A program made the translations under genes and the position numbers. From assembly GCA_963791995.1 (NCBI GenBank), contig CAWBUQ010000016.1:1-64000 (forward strand): a stretch of DNA of 64,000 nt. The letters are read 5' to 3'. The notes under the pieces were generated by a model, which saw nothing but the letters and a program-made list of their open reading frames with translations, made no database searches and had not been told where the DNA came from. Each line of letters starts with the position of its first letter. Position 1 is the first letter of the stretch. Positions 10,094 to 20,380 of the stretch are shown here, one piece after another. This stretch comes from Bog-473 sp963791995 (GTDB lineage: Bacteria; Actinomycetota; Acidimicrobiia; Acidimicrobiales; RAAP-2).

Positions 10094-10123
10094 ATTACAG
10101 CACTGTAGTTACGCCCTTGTCAA
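10094..10123 (-). promoter_or_regulatory. Sigma-70-like promoter of nrdJ
   Basis: On the minus strand a perfect -35 TTGACA (10118-10123) and a -10 TGTAAT (10094-10099) are separated by 18 bases. The -10 lies within a perfect inverted repeat, TACAG-CA-CTGTA at 10096-10107, which may be a second regulator site. Transcription from here would give a leader of roughly 220 bases carrying the NrdR box and a strong GAGGAGG ribosome site. Confidence 0.6.
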
Positions 10124-10240
10124 CCAAATGCACGCATCATCCGTGCAGGTCACAGGCCGTTCGCGATTGTTTGCGCGAGGAGGCGGCCGAGACCCCCGAA
10201 CCGACGCCGGTTCTCTGCGACGGGTTAGCGTCGGCCCTCC

Positions 10241-11786
10241 ATGGCCAAGGTCGTCGCCGTCGATGCGGGCACGACCGGCGTGCGGGCCCTGGTCGTCGAC
10301 GAGGCACGCCCGGGTCGCCGACGTCGCCTACCGGGAGCTGACCCAGCACTTCCCCCGGCCCGGCTGGGTCGAGCACGACCCCGCCGAGATCTGGGACGCC
10401 GTGCGCGCCACCCTGGCCGAGGTGGGCGCCCGGCTGGCCGCCGCCGGGGAGAGGGTCGCGGCCATCGGCATCACCAACCAGCGCGAGACGTTGGTGGCCT
10501 TCGACCGCTCGAGCGGGCGGCCGCTGCACAACGCCATCGTGTGGCAGGACCGGCGCACCGCCGCACTCTGCACCGAGCTCGCCGAAGCCGGTCACCTGCC
10601 GCTCGTGCGCGCCACGACGGGCCTCGTGCTCGATCCGTACTTCAGCGCCACCAAGGCCGCCTGGCTCATGCGCCACGGCGACCTCGCGCTCCATGCGGGC
10701 GACCCGGACCTCTCGTTCTGCACCGTCGACACCTGGGTGCTGTGGAACCTCACCGGTGGCGTCGGCGGCGGCGTCTACGCCACCGATCCCTCCAACGCCA
10801 GCCGCACGCTTGCTCTTCGACACCGGCGCGCTCGCCTGGTCCGCCGAGCTGTGCGACCTCTTCGGCGTGCCCGCGCACACGCTCGCCGAGGTCCGCCCCT
10901 CGGCCGGGCGCTTCGGCACCGCCGCGCTGGGCGACCTCGGACCTGCGGCTGACGCGCTCGACGGCGTCGCGGTCTCGGGCGTGCTGGGCGACCAGCAGGC
11001 GGCGCTCTTCGGCCAAGCCTGCTTCGACCCCGGGATGGTGAAGGTCACCTACGGGACGGGCAGCTTCGCGCTTGGCCAACGCCGGACCCGAACGCCCGCC
11101 CGCACCCGAAGGCCTGACCGTCAGCTGCGCCTGGGACCTCGGCGCGCACGCCGGCGCGGGCCCGCCGGTCGCCTACGCGCTCGAGGGATCGACCTTCGTG
11201 TCCGGCGCGGCCATCCAGTGGCTGCGCGACGGCCTCGGCATCATTGCCTCCGCGTCGGAGATGGGCCCGCTGGCCGCGTCGGTCCCCGACAGCGGCGGCG
11301 TCACCTTCGTGCCGGCGCTCACCGGCCTCGGCAGCCCGTGGTGGGATCCCCAGGCGCGCGGCATCATCACCGGCATCACCCGCGGCGCCGGACGCGCCCA
11401 GCTGGCGCGTGCCTGCGTCGAGGCGATGGCCTTCCAAGTGCGCGACATGACCGATGCCATGGCTGCCGCGTCGTCGTACCCACTGTCCGCGCTGCGGGTG
11501 GACGGGGGCGCCGCCGCCATGGACCTCCTCCTCGAGCTGCAAGCCGAACAGAGCCGCATGCCCGTGGCGCGCCCGATCTCGCTCGAATCGACCGCGCTCG
11601 GTGCGGCCACCGTCGCCGGCCTGGCCGAGGGCGTGTGGTCCTCGCTCGACGATCTCGCCGGCGCGCTGGCAGGCCGAGCGCGTCGTCGAGCCGCAACTGC
11701 CGCCTGAGCTGGCCGACGCCACTCTGGCCGTCTGGCGCCGCGCCGTCGAGAAGTCCATGGGCTGGGGCACCGTCCAAGACGCGTAG
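10241..11786 (+). CDS. glpK: Glycerol kinase, frameshifted
   Basis: FGGY-family glycerol kinase, phosphorylating glycerol to sn-glycerol-3-phosphate in the cytosol. Five reading-frame segments join in order: N-terminal phosphate loop VVAVDAGTTGVRALV; GITNQRET and IVWQDRRT with DPYFSATK; GVLGDQQAALFGQACF and KVTYGTGSF; FVPALTGLGSPWWDPQARG and the C-terminal ALRVDGGAA; and a final KSMGWG tail. Changes of frame fall near 10308, 10805, 11070 and 11670, several at runs of C. The joined length of about 513 residues is normal. Every diagnostic block is present, so this looks like an intact gene with consensus errors. ATG 10241 has a poor ribosome site. The glycerol-3-phosphate-type importer at 41.5-46 kb is too distant to count as linked. 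Confidence 0.88.
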
Positions 11787-11981
11787 TCGGGCCCGCACAA
11801 CTCTGACCCGAGATCGGACGATCGAGCGGGATTCCTGTGGGTCAAGCACGAATTCTGCGCTCCGTCCGAGTCATTAGCCCTAGTGCGGCCCGGATGCAGC
11901 GGGCACAATGGAAACCGACGTAGCGCGGGGATGCGTGACGGTCGATAGGGCGCATGGCATTCCCGACGCGGGGAGTAGAGC

Positions 11982-14715
11982 GTGGTCCTTGGCCCCAGTC
12001 GGTTGCCCATGGCAAAGCGCCTCACCGTTCGTCGGCTGGCACGGGCGTTCGGCGCCGGCGTGGCTGGCATCGTCGTCGTAGCCGGCACCATCACCGCGGC
12101 TGGCGGCTCCGTCGCCGGGGGCGGCGCTTCGAGCTCGCAGGCGCGGTGTGACGACAGCTGGACCGGCGGCGCGGGGACAACGGACTGGGGCACGGCGACG
12201 AACTGGAGTGCCGGAGTACCGAACGGCACCGACGTCGAGGCGTGCGTTCCGAGCGGCGCGACCGTCGTGGTGCCCGACGCGCCATTCTCGGTCGGCGAGC
12301 TCACCGTCTCAGCCGGCAGCACGCTCGACGTCGGCGTCGCCGGCGGGAGCGGGCCTGCCACGGATACCCATTCGACGACAGCGGCCAGCCTCTCGGTGTC
12401 GTCCCGCCTGCAGAACAACGGCGCCGTGACGGTCGGGCCTTCGGGCGCGGCCGGCCTGCCTGTGCTGACCCTCGGCGGCTCCGTCCTCAACACTGGCACC
12501 GTGACCGCAGACGGCACCGTCTCGATCGGCAACGGTTCAGCTGGCAACGACACTCCTGGCGGCGTGACGAACGACGGCACGGTCGCGCTTGGCCCTGGGG
12601 GAGTCTTCGAGCTAGGCGGGAACTCCACATTCACGAACGATGCAGACGGGCTCGTGGCGTTCGGCATCGACGGAGGGCCAGGATCGTCTTCGGCCTACGG
12701 GCGGATCACCGGCGGCACGCTGTCACTCGGCGGAACCGCCGAACCCCTCTTCGTCGACGGGTTCACGCCGTCGTCGGGGGCGGAGTACTTCGTCTATCGC
12801 GGTAGCGCCGGTGGCACCTTCGCCACGGTGCTCCATGGCACGGCCGATTATTCCCACGCGGGAGAAGTCGGACTCACCGGCGGCACGCCGGCGGACGCCT
12901 CCTCCACCAGCCTCGTGGTCTCGAACGCCTCGACGTCGGTCTACGGGCAGGAACTGGCATTCACGGCGACGGTGGCATCGTCGGGCCCAGCGCCCACCGG
13001 CACCGTCAGCTTCACCGCCGACGGTGAGCCTCTGGGGACGGTGCCGGCAACGCCCGCCGCCAATGGCGCCACCGCCACGCTCGACAGCACGGCGCTTGAG
13101 GTCGGGAGCGACTCGGTCACCGCCACCTATGACGGTGACGTCTTCTCCGACCCGAGCACGTCGCCCGCCCTGACCCAAGTCGTGAACCCCGCCCCGACTT
13201 CGGTGACGGTTCTGACCACGACGGCCAGCCCATCGCCGAACCAACCGGTCACCTATACGGCAACGGTCGACGGCCTGGTCCCCGGCGGCGTGGATCCGCC
13301 GGGGACCGTGTCGTTCACCGACAACACCATGCCGGTGACGGACTGCCAGTCGCTGCAACTGCCCGGCCGGCGCCTCCACACAGTCACCACAGGTCACCTG
13401 CGTCGAAAACGCCGGACCGAGTTCCACCCATGTCATCGTGGCCAGCTACAGCGGTGATGCCCACAACGCCGCGAGCCATGGCTCGTACCGCGAGACGATC
13501 GGGCAGATCCCGACCCAGACCACCGTCGGAACCTCGAGTGCCACAATCACCTACGGCCAGAGCGTGTCGCTCACCGCCACCGTGACCGTTCCCAACGGGT
13601 CGGTCATCCCCACCGGGACCGTCACCTTCTACGACGAGGACACCACGCCGCTCGGGAGTGAAGCGGTGTCCTCCGCGGGCGGGGCGGACACCGCGACCCT
13701 GGTCACCTCGGCCCTGCCGGCCGGAGGTCACTTGGTCACTGCCGCCTACAGCGGCGATGCGATCTCGAGCGCCAGCTCCACCGTCGCGCCGGTCCGTCTG
13801 GACGTGGCCGAGGTGCCGACAACAGTGACCGTGGCCAGCTCGGCCAACCCGGCCCTCGCCGGGCAGGAAGTGACGTTGACGGCCACGATCAGTGCCGCGC
13901 TGGCGGGCGAGACGGGCAGCGTGGAGTTTGCCGACGACGGGTCGCTGATCGGCAGCGGCGCCGTCTCGGGCGGGCAGGCCACGTTCGAGACATCGTCCCT
14001 GACTGCTGGCAACCACCCCATTACGGCCGTCTACGAAGGGGACGACGTGTTCGTCGGTACTTCGTCGACGAACACGGTCGACCAGACGATTGCACCGGTG
14101 GCCGGCGCAACCACCACGTCCGTCGAGCGCGTCGCCCACCTCGCTGACCTACGGCGAGAACATCACGCTGACGGCCACGGTGACATCGATCTCCGGCGCG
14201 GCGAACCCCACCGGAGTCGTGACCTTTACTGATGGCGACACCACGCTCGGCTCGTCCGAGCTCTCGACCCAAGTCGGGGTGACGACGACGAGTCTGCTCG
14301 TGACAACGCTCCCCCTGGGGGCCAATGCCATCACCGCCTCGTATGCCGGGGACCCGGGCTTCGTGGCCAGCTCGTCCGACGCCGCCCCCGTCACGGTGAG
14401 CCGCGCGCCAACAAGCCTCGGCATCGCGAGCTCGGACAACTCCTACATCTTCGGGCAGCCCGTGACCTTGTACGCGACGGTCTTTCCCCTCACGGGCTAC
14501 GGCGAGAGCGGCACCGTCACCTTCTACGACAACGGCGCTGTCGTCGGCACGGCGGCGGTCACCTACGGCCAGGCCGCGCTGACCACGACCTTCCGTGTGG
14601 TGGGCACGGATCTCATCAGGGCCAGCTACAGCGGAGAGGCCGACTTCAGCGGTTCGTCGACGTCGGGAGCCCTGAGCGAAATGGCTGGTTCCTGGGCGCG
14701 AGCTGGGCTCTCTGA
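11982..14715 (+). CDS. Secreted protein with six Ig-like repeats
   Basis: A large exported surface or extracellular protein of about 910 residues. The N-terminus is a signal peptide (basic RRLARAFGAG, then a hydrophobic core ending near Ala-Gly). Residues ~45-290 are Gly/Thr/Ser-rich, beta-helix-like sequence. About six bacterial Ig-like repeats of 85-95 residues follow, each with YGQ/xGQ-x-VxLTATV, GTVxFxDxGxxLG and a closing ITAxYxGDxxFxxSxS. Frame changes near 13365 and 14115 interrupt repeats that continue in the next frame. The end is uncertain: one phase stops at 14715, while the main phase reads on into the next gene. GTG 11982 has a GGGGAG site; ATG 12009 is the alternative. Role unknown, probably adhesion or matrix. 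Confidence 0.75.
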
Positions 14716-14804
14716 CATTCCTGGACCGAGGAGAAATAAAGAAAGTAAATCCTTGTTATATTCACCCAGAGGAGCGGACTCACCGCTCGGAAGGGTGGAC
14801 AGCC

Positions 14805-15548
14805 ATGAGCGTGGCCATCGTGACAGGGGCATCTCGGGGACTCGGAGAGGCGCTGGCCGTCGGGCTGGCGCGGGCGGGCTGGTCCCTCGTGATCGACGGC
14901 AGGGATGGAGGTGCGCTCCAGGCGGCCGCCGACGTCGTCCGCGCCCAGGCGGCAGCGGGCGCCCACGTCGTCGCCATCGCCGGTGACATCACCCACGAAG
15001 ACCATCGCCACGACCTCGTCGGCGCCGCGTTCGACCTGGGCGGGCTCGACCTCGTGGTCAACAACGCCGGCACGCTCGGCGCGTCGCCGCTGCCGACACT
15101 CGGGGACTACCCACTCGACGAGCTGCGCGTCGCGTTCGAAGTCAACGTCGTCGCGCCGCTCGGGCTCGTCCAGGACGCGCTGCCGCTGCTGCTCGACGCC
15201 GAGCGCCCGCGCGTACTCGACATCACCTCTGACGCCGGCGTCGAGGCCTACGAGGGCTGGGGCGGCTACGGCGCCGGCAAGGCCGCGCTCGAGCATCTCG
15301 GCGCGGTCTTGGCCGTCGAGTACCCCGCACTCACCGTGTGGTCCGTCGATCCGGGCGACCTGCGCACTGCGATGCACCAGTTGGCGTTCCCCGGCGAGGA
15401 CATTTCGGACCGGCCCGAACCGGCCACCGCGGTCCCGGCGCTCCTCGAGCTGATCTGGAGCGATCGTTTGAGCGGCCGCTACCGCGCCGCCGACATCGTG
15501 GCGGCGGAAACGGCGGGAACCGCCGCAGTGACCGGAGTCGTGGCATGA
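14805..15548 (+). CDS. Short-chain dehydrogenase/reductase
   Basis: A 247-residue classical SDR oxidoreductase. The cofactor loop TGASRGLG is at residues 8-15, the structural NNAG near residue 86, the catalytic serine in DITSDAG and the YGAGK catalytic Tyr/Lys near 151-155. An Asp-Gly-Arg-Asp follows strand 2, leaving NAD versus NADP preference open. The frame is intact. The ATG at 14805 has a GGTGG-type ribosome site, and an AT-rich patch at 14735-14765 (unusual here) is a plausible promoter region. Its last four bases (ATGA) contain the start of the QueA-like gene, so the two are translationally coupled. Substrate unknown. Confidence 0.9.
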   Translation: MSVAIVTGASRGLGEALAVGLARAGWSLVIDGRDGGALQAAADVVRAQAAAGAHVVAIAGDITHEDHRHDLVGAAFDLGGLDLVVNNAGTLGASPLPTLGDYPLDELRVAFEVNVVAPLGLVQDALPLLLDAERPRVLDITSDAGVEAYEGWGGYGAGKAALEHLGAVLAVEYPALTVWSVDPGDLRTAMHQLAFPGEDISDRPEPATAVPALLELIWSDRLSGRYRAADIVAAETAGTAAVTGVVA

Positions 15549-16633
15549 GTGCCCTGGCGGCCCCGGCCCTCGACTTGCCCGCACGCCTTCCCGAGCTGCA
15601 CCCGCTCACCTTCTCGCTGCCGCCCGAGCTCGAGGCGCCGGCACCCCCCGAGAACCGGGGCATGACCCGCGACGCCGTGCGGATGCTGGTGGCCACCAAA
15701 TCCGACGGCGCCCTCGTGCACTCGCACTTCTCCGAGCTCCCCCGCTTTCTCGAGGAGGGCGACCTCGTCGTCATCAACACCTCGGGGACTTTGGCGGCGG
15801 AGGTCGACGGGACCCTCGTCGACGGGGCCGGCGTCCAGGTCCACCTCTCGACCCGGTTGCCCGCCGGGCTGTGGACTGTCGAGATCCGCCGCGAGGGCGA
15901 GGCCTATCTGAGGGCCTCACCAGGCGACGTGATCGAACTGCCGGCGGGCGCCCGCGTTGCGTTGCTCGCCCCCTACTCCCCGGGCCCCGGCGGCCAGGGG
16001 GTGCGCCTATGGGTGTCGCAGCTCGAAACACCCGAGCGGCTGCACAGCTACCTCGCCCGGCACGGCCGTCCCATCCGCTACGGCTACGTGCGGGGCAGCT
16101 ACCCGCTCTCGGCCTATCAGAACGTGTATGCCACCGAGCCCGGATCGGCCGAGATGCCGAGCGCCGGCCGGCCCTTCACCCCCGAAGTGTTGACCCGCCT
16201 GGTGGCCAAGGGTGTCGGCGTCGCCCCCGTCCTGCTGCACACCGGCGTGGCGTCCCTCGAGGCCAACGAGCCCCCCTACGCCGAGTACTTCCGGGTGTCG
16301 ACGGCCACGGCACATCGCATCAACGACGCGCGGCGCGCCGGCGGCCGGGTCATCGGCATCGGCACCACGGTGGTGCGCGCCCTCGAGTCGGTGGTCGACG
16401 ATCATGGACACGTGCACCCGAGCGAAGGTTGGACCGAGACCGTCGTCTCACCCGAGCGGCCGGTCCGCTCCATCGACGGCTTCCTCACGGGCTGGCACGA
16501 GCCCGAAGCGTCGCACCTCGCCATGCTCGAGGCCATCGCCGGACGCGGTCTGCTCGAGGCGTCCTACGACGCCGCACTCGCCGAGGGGTACCTGTGGCAC
16601 GAGTTCGGCGACGTCCATCTGATCCTGCCATGA
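15545..16633 (+). CDS. QueA-like S-adenosylmethionine:tRNA ribosyltransferase-isomerase
   Basis: A 362-residue QueA-family protein. QueA transfers and isomerises the ribosyl of S-adenosylmethionine onto 7-deazaguanine in tRNA to form epoxyqueuosine. Family blocks are recognisable: LPPELEAPAPPENRG, the VVINTSGTLAAEV block, HSYLARHGRPIRYGYV with YQNVYATEPGSAEMPSAGRPFTPEVL, GVGVAPVLLHTGVAS and an IDGFLTGWHEPEASH tail. Several N-terminal residues differ from the usual IAQxPxxxRDxxRLL pattern (here TRDAVRMLV), suggesting a divergent paralog. No queuosine pathway genes are present. It overlaps the SDR and the regulator by ATGA at both ends. It could act on tRNA or another 7-deazapurine; the first is family knowledge, the second inference. 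Confidence 0.85.
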   Translation: MSALAAPALDLPARLPELHPLTFSLPPELEAPAPPENRGMTRDAVRMLVATKSDGALVHSHFSELPRFLEEGDLVVINTSGTLAAEVDGTLVDGAGVQVHLSTRLPAGLWTVEIRREGEAYLRASPGDVIELPAGARVALLAPYSPGPGGQGVRLWVSQLETPERLHSYLARHGRPIRYGYVRGSYPLSAYQNVYATEPGSAEMPSAGRPFTPEVLTRLVAKGVGVAPVLLHTGVASLEANEPPYAEYFRVSTATAHRINDARRAGGRVIGIGTTVVRALESVVDDHGHVHPSEGWTETVVSPERPVRSIDGFLTGWHEPEASHLAMLEAIAGRGLLEASYDAALAEGYLWHEFGDVHLILP

Positions 16634-17350
16634 GCACGTCCCGCAGAGCCGCCGAGTCGGGTGTCGTAGAGGCGGACCCACCCACAGGGGCCGGCAGTGA
16701 CGAGTCGCCGCTCCAGCAGCTGCCCACGACGCGGCGCGCCATCCTCAACCTGGTCAAGCGCGAGGGACCCCTCGACGCGGCCGCCGTCGCCGTCGCGCTC
16801 GGCGCTGACCCCGGCCGCCATCCGGCTCCAGCTGTCCCGGCTCGAAGAGGACGGGCTGCTCACCCACCACGACGAGGTCCCGGCCGGGCCGCGGCGTGGC
16901 CGGCCGCGCCACGTCTACGAGCTGACCTCGGCGGCCGAGGCGCTCTACCCCAAGCGCTACGGCGACCTGACCACCGAGCTCCTCGGCTATCTCGGCGGTC
17001 CCGACGCCGCGCAGGTCGACGAGCTGTTCGAGCAACGACGCCTGCGACGGGTGGCCGACGCGCTGCCGCGCACCGCAGACCTCCCTTTCGACGAACAGGT
17101 CGCCGCGTTGACCCAGATCCTCGACGATGACGGCTACCTCGCCGAGGCGGAGCGGCTCACCGACGGTAGCTGGCGCATCACCGAGCACAACTGCGCCATC
17201 CTCACCGTCGCCCACGGCTTCTCACAGGCGTGCACGAGCGAGCTCGCGTTCATTCGTGACGCGCTACCCGGTGCAACGGTGCGACGGGTGGCGCACCTGA
17301 TGGACGGCGCGCACGTCTGCGCGTATGTCGTCAGCCCGCCGTCGTCGTAG
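16630..17350 (+). CDS. SufR-like Fe-S-sensing transcriptional regulator, frameshifted
   Basis: A winged-helix regulator of about 240 residues in two frames joined near 16805. The N-terminal DNA-binding part (TTRRAILNLVKREGPLD, then AAIRLQLSRLEEDGLL with a wing GRPRHVYELT) resembles the ArsR/DeoR-type fold of SufR. The C-terminal domain carries three cysteines (NCAIL, QACTS, HVCAY) spaced C-x12-C-x28-C, the spacing of the SufR iron-sulfur ligands as I recall them, so iron-sulfur or redox sensing is likely. SufR normally represses the suf Fe-S assembly operon, but no suf genes are nearby; here it is the third gene of the SDR/QueA-like operon (ATGA overlap). Its 3' end overlaps the convergent ACT gene by 20 bases. 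Confidence 0.8.
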
Positions 17351-17591
17351 GGTCGGCCGCACGGATCTCGAGGATCGACACACCGTCGACCTCGAGGATC
17401 TCGTTCTGCAGCAGCTCGATCAGGTGCTGCCCCCCGATCTCCACCACGAACTCGTCGACGGCATGGCCGTCGTCGCGTTCGAGGATGTTGATGGCCACGA
17501 TGTCACCACCGACAGCCCCGATGCGGCTCGCCACCAGCCCCAGGGCACCGGGTCGGTCGGGCAGCGAGATGCGGACCACGTAGCCAGCCAT
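17331..17591 (-). CDS. Small ACT-domain protein
   Basis: An 86-residue stand-alone ACT domain: the beta1 start VVRISLPDRPGALGLVASRI has the canonical DRPGxL ligand-binding loop, followed by the helix and GGDIVAINILERDDGHAVDEF. ACT domains bind amino acids or similar effectors and regulate partner enzymes; stand-alone versions are often of unknown partner. The ATG at 17591 has no ribosome binding site, and a -10-like TAACGT lies only 8 bases upstream, suggesting a leaderless transcript. A 13-base palindrome at 17608-17620 overlaps the promoter. Confidence 0.82.
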   Translation of the reverse strand: MAGYVVRISLPDRPGALGLVASRIGAVGGDIVAINILERDDGHAVDEFVVEIGGQHLIELLQNEILEVDGVSILEIRAADPTTTAG

Positions 17592-17607
17592 GGACCAGAC
17601 GTTAGGC

Positions 17608-17620
17608 GTTCAATGTGAAC
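17608..17620. promoter_or_regulatory. Palindrome in the ACT gene promoter
   Basis: GTTCAATGTGAAC is a perfect inverted repeat with a 3-base centre, 16 bases upstream of the ACT-domain start and just upstream of its -10-like element. Position and symmetry suggest an operator for a dimeric repressor. The binding protein is unknown; the SufR-like product of the neighbouring gene is one candidate. Confidence 0.4.
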
Positions 17621-17673
17621 TGACTGTTTCAGATTGCTTACGAAATCGTCCGGTTCAGCGTTCGTGAGCCTGC

Positions 17674-18355
17674 TCAGGAAGAGGCCACGCTCCGGCGCGA
17701 GGGCACGTACTCGTCGAGGTACTCGCGCTCGGACAGCCTGGCGATCTCGTGCATGAGGCGGTCGGTGAAGTCACGGCACTGGGTGTGGTCGTGGTCCAGC
17801 GGGTCCGCCGGGTTTTCGGGCGGGTCCATCTGCATCGGGGCGCCGAAGCGGATGGTCACCCGCTTGAAGGGCCGCATGAAGTTGGAGTCGACCGGCTGCA
17901 CCTCCACCGTGCCGATGACGCCGACGGGGATGACCGGCACGCCGCATTCGCGTGAGAGGCGGGTCACCCCGGTGCGGCCCTTGTGCACGTACCGATCGAG
18001 CGTGCGGGTGCCCTCGGGGTAGAGCCCGAGGATGCGGCCCTTGCCGAGCACATCGGTGCGTGCCGTCTCGAGCGCCCGCTCCGACGCCGAGCCGCCGGTA
18101 CGCCGGATCGGGAATCTGCCCGGCGGCGCGGAAGAACCATGCCGTCTTCCACGTGTCGAAGTACTCCGACTTGGCGAGGAAGGTCACCCGGCGCGCCACG
18201 ACGAGAGGGATGAAGAAGGAGTCGCAGAACGACTGGTGGTTCGCCGCCAACACGGCAGGGCCGTGCTTGGGAATGTTCTCCCGCCCCTCGACCTTCACCC
18301 GGAAGAAGAGGAAGAAGATCGGGGTCAGGACCGCCTTGAGCACCCAGTAAGCCAC
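17674..18355 (-). CDS. plsC: 1-acyl-sn-glycerol-3-phosphate acyltransferase, frameshifted
   Basis: PlsC-family acyltransferase that adds the second acyl chain to lysophosphatidic acid at the inner membrane. The first frame gives a hydrophobic N-terminus and the catalytic NHQSFCD (HxxxxD) motif, then AKSEYFDTWKTAWFFRAAGQIP. After one or two frame changes near 18090-18110 the second frame continues with RILGLYPEGTRTLD (the EGTR substrate motif) and the C-terminal VGVIGTVEVQP. The joined protein is about 225 residues, normal for the family. The start is placed at GTG 18355, because further upstream the reading has no family likeness and runs into the promoter of the divergent SMP-30 gene. No acyl-carrier or phospholipid genes adjoin. 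Confidence 0.85.
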
Positions 18356-18468
18356 GCGTCCAAGGTACCCCCGTCTGTCCGGCCCCGCACCGGGGACTGC
18401 CCCTGTGCTGAACTGCGGTGCCACCGACCAGCACGGCAGACACCACACGGCAGACATGGAGGACGCAC

Positions 18469-19348
18469 GTGACGAGCGAGAACCTGACCGCAGAGCCCTT
18501 CCTCTCGGGCCTCTTCTTCGGCGAGTGCCCGCGCTGGCACGAGGGCCGCCTGTGGTACTCGGACTTCTTCGACCGGACGGTGTTCTCGGTCTCGCCCGAC
18601 GGCGAGCGCCGGGTCGAGGTCGAATTCGACGGCGAACCGGCCGGTTTGGGCTGGCTTCCCGACGGGCGCCTCCTCATCAACTCGCGCCTCGACCGCGCCG
18701 TCATGCGGCGCGAGCCCGACGGCACCATCGTGCGCCACGGCAGCCTCGAGCCGTGGGCGACCTGGCACGCCAACGACATGGTGGTCGCCTCCAACGGTCA
18801 GGCCTACGCCGGCAACTTCGGGTTCGACCTCGACGGCCTCTACGAGGGAAGGGTGCAGGGCAGCGACATCAAGCCGGCCTCACTGGTGCGGGTCGATCCC
18901 GACGGCACGAGCTGCGAGGCGGCGACCGACCTCGCCTTCCCCAACGGCACGGTGATCAGCCGAGGACGGCACCACCCTCATCGTCGCCGAGAGCATGGGC
19001 GGCCGGCTCAGCGCATTCGACCGCGCCGCCGACGGCACGCTGAGCAACCGGCGCGAATGGGCGGTGCTCGAAGGCGTCGCCCCCGACGGCATCTGCCTGT
19101 GCGCCGACGGCACGGTCTGGGTGGCCAATGCCCTCGCACACGAGTGCGTCCGCGTGGCTGAAGGAGGGGAGGTGCTCGAGCGGGTCACCACATCCATGAA
19201 CTGCTACGCCTGCATGCTCGGCGACGAGGACCGACGCACCCTCTATCTCGTCACCGCCGTCGACAGCCACGACGCCAAGGCGCGGGCCGAGCGCAACGGC
19301 GCCATCGAGAAGGTCCGGACGACCGTCCCGGGGGCCGGGTTGCCCTGA
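18469..19348 (+). CDS. SMP-30/gluconolactonase-like beta-propeller, frameshifted
   Basis: A six-bladed SMP-30/gluconolactonase/LRE-like hydrolase of about 293 residues, normally a metal-dependent lactonase in sugar oxidation. The N-terminal GECPRWHEGRLWYSD contains the metal-binding glutamate; later blades show GLGWLPDGRLLI, the WHANDMVV segment with the metal-binding Asn, and VAPDGICLCADGTVWVAN with the Asp-Gly metal ligand. One frame change near 18960 (at VISRG) joins to TTLIVAESMGGRLSAF in the next frame. GTG 18469 is chosen because GGAGG lies 6 bases upstream. It is divergent from plsC, with a 113-base promoter region between them. Confidence 0.87.
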
Positions 19349-19428
19349 TACTGACCGCGCGCGCACAGAGGGTGGCGGGCTGTGCTCTACTCCAGTGCCG
19401 TCGTCCGCAGGGGCGCTGGAGGTGTGGT

Positions 19429-20380
19429 GTGAGGAGCAAGACCCAGGCGGGACGACGGGGCCACCGGCCGCGTGCACGTCGCCGGCCACGCCTGAGGCGG
19501 CTCGGCGCCGGCGCCGCCCTGCTGATGGTGGTCATCCTCGCCGTGCTCGCTCCCACCGCAACGGCCGGAGCGAGCACCACGGCGGCACCACCCTTTGACC
19601 TGGCTGTGGGTGGCTCGGGGTCGGTCGGATTCCAGCCCACCGCCGGGCATCCCCACGGCCAGCCGACCGACTCGGGCTACGCCGACGACCTGGCGGCGCG
19701 CGAGGCGGCCCGCTGGCCCGGCCTCACCCTGGTCCGCATCGGCTGCCCCGGCATGACGACCCAGACGATGATCGGCGGCGGCGGGCACTGCCCCTATCGG
19801 CGCGGGCTCCCAGCTCCAGACGGCCCTGTCCTTCCTGCGCACCCATCCCTCCACCGTGCTGGTCACGGTCGACCTGGGGTTCAACGACCTGGTGCCGTGC
19901 CTGCGCGACATGGAAGTGAAGGCCGGCTGCGTCGACAGCGCGCTGGACACCGTGCAGTCCCAGCTGCCCCAGATCCTCAGCCGCGCTCCGCCAGGCGGCG
20001 CCGGCCGGGACGCACATGATCGGCGTCGGCCACTACGACCCCTACCTCGGCGACGACGCTGCGCGGTCCCGCCGGGCAGGCCTTCGCCCAGGCCAGCCTC
20101 GGCGATCATCGACCGGCTGAACGACGTCCTGCGCACGGCCTACGCCCAGGCCGGCATGCCGATGGCCGACGTCGGCGCCGCCTTCGAACTGCGCGACACC
20201 AGCCCGGTCGACGTGCGCCGGGGCTGGGGACCGTGCCGACCAACGTCGCCCGCGTCTGCGCGCTGACCTGGATGTGCGCGGCGCCGCCGCTCGGGCCCGA
20301 ACAGCCATCCGAACGACGCGGGCTACCTCGCGGTGAGCAACGCCATCGCCGCCGCGCTGGCGCCGGTCACGTTGCGCTGA
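19429..20380 (+). CDS. Secreted SGNH-type hydrolase, heavily frameshifted
   Basis: An exported SGNH/GDSL-like esterase of about 315 residues. A basic N-terminus and a hydrophobic segment (GAALLMVVILAVLAPTATAGAS) make a clear signal sequence. The nucleophile block is altered: AVGGSGSVGFQP stands where GDSxxxG is usual. Later blocks VLVTVDLGFNDLVPCL (GxND) and, two frames further on, HPNDAGYLAVSNAIAAAL (catalytic Asp/His) are typical. At least four frame changes lie between 19800 and 20300. GTG 19429 has GGAGG 6 bases upstream. Its 3' end overlaps the convergent acyltransferase by 58 bases. Likely activity is deacylation of a lipid or glycan outside the cell; substrate unknown. Confidence 0.72.
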
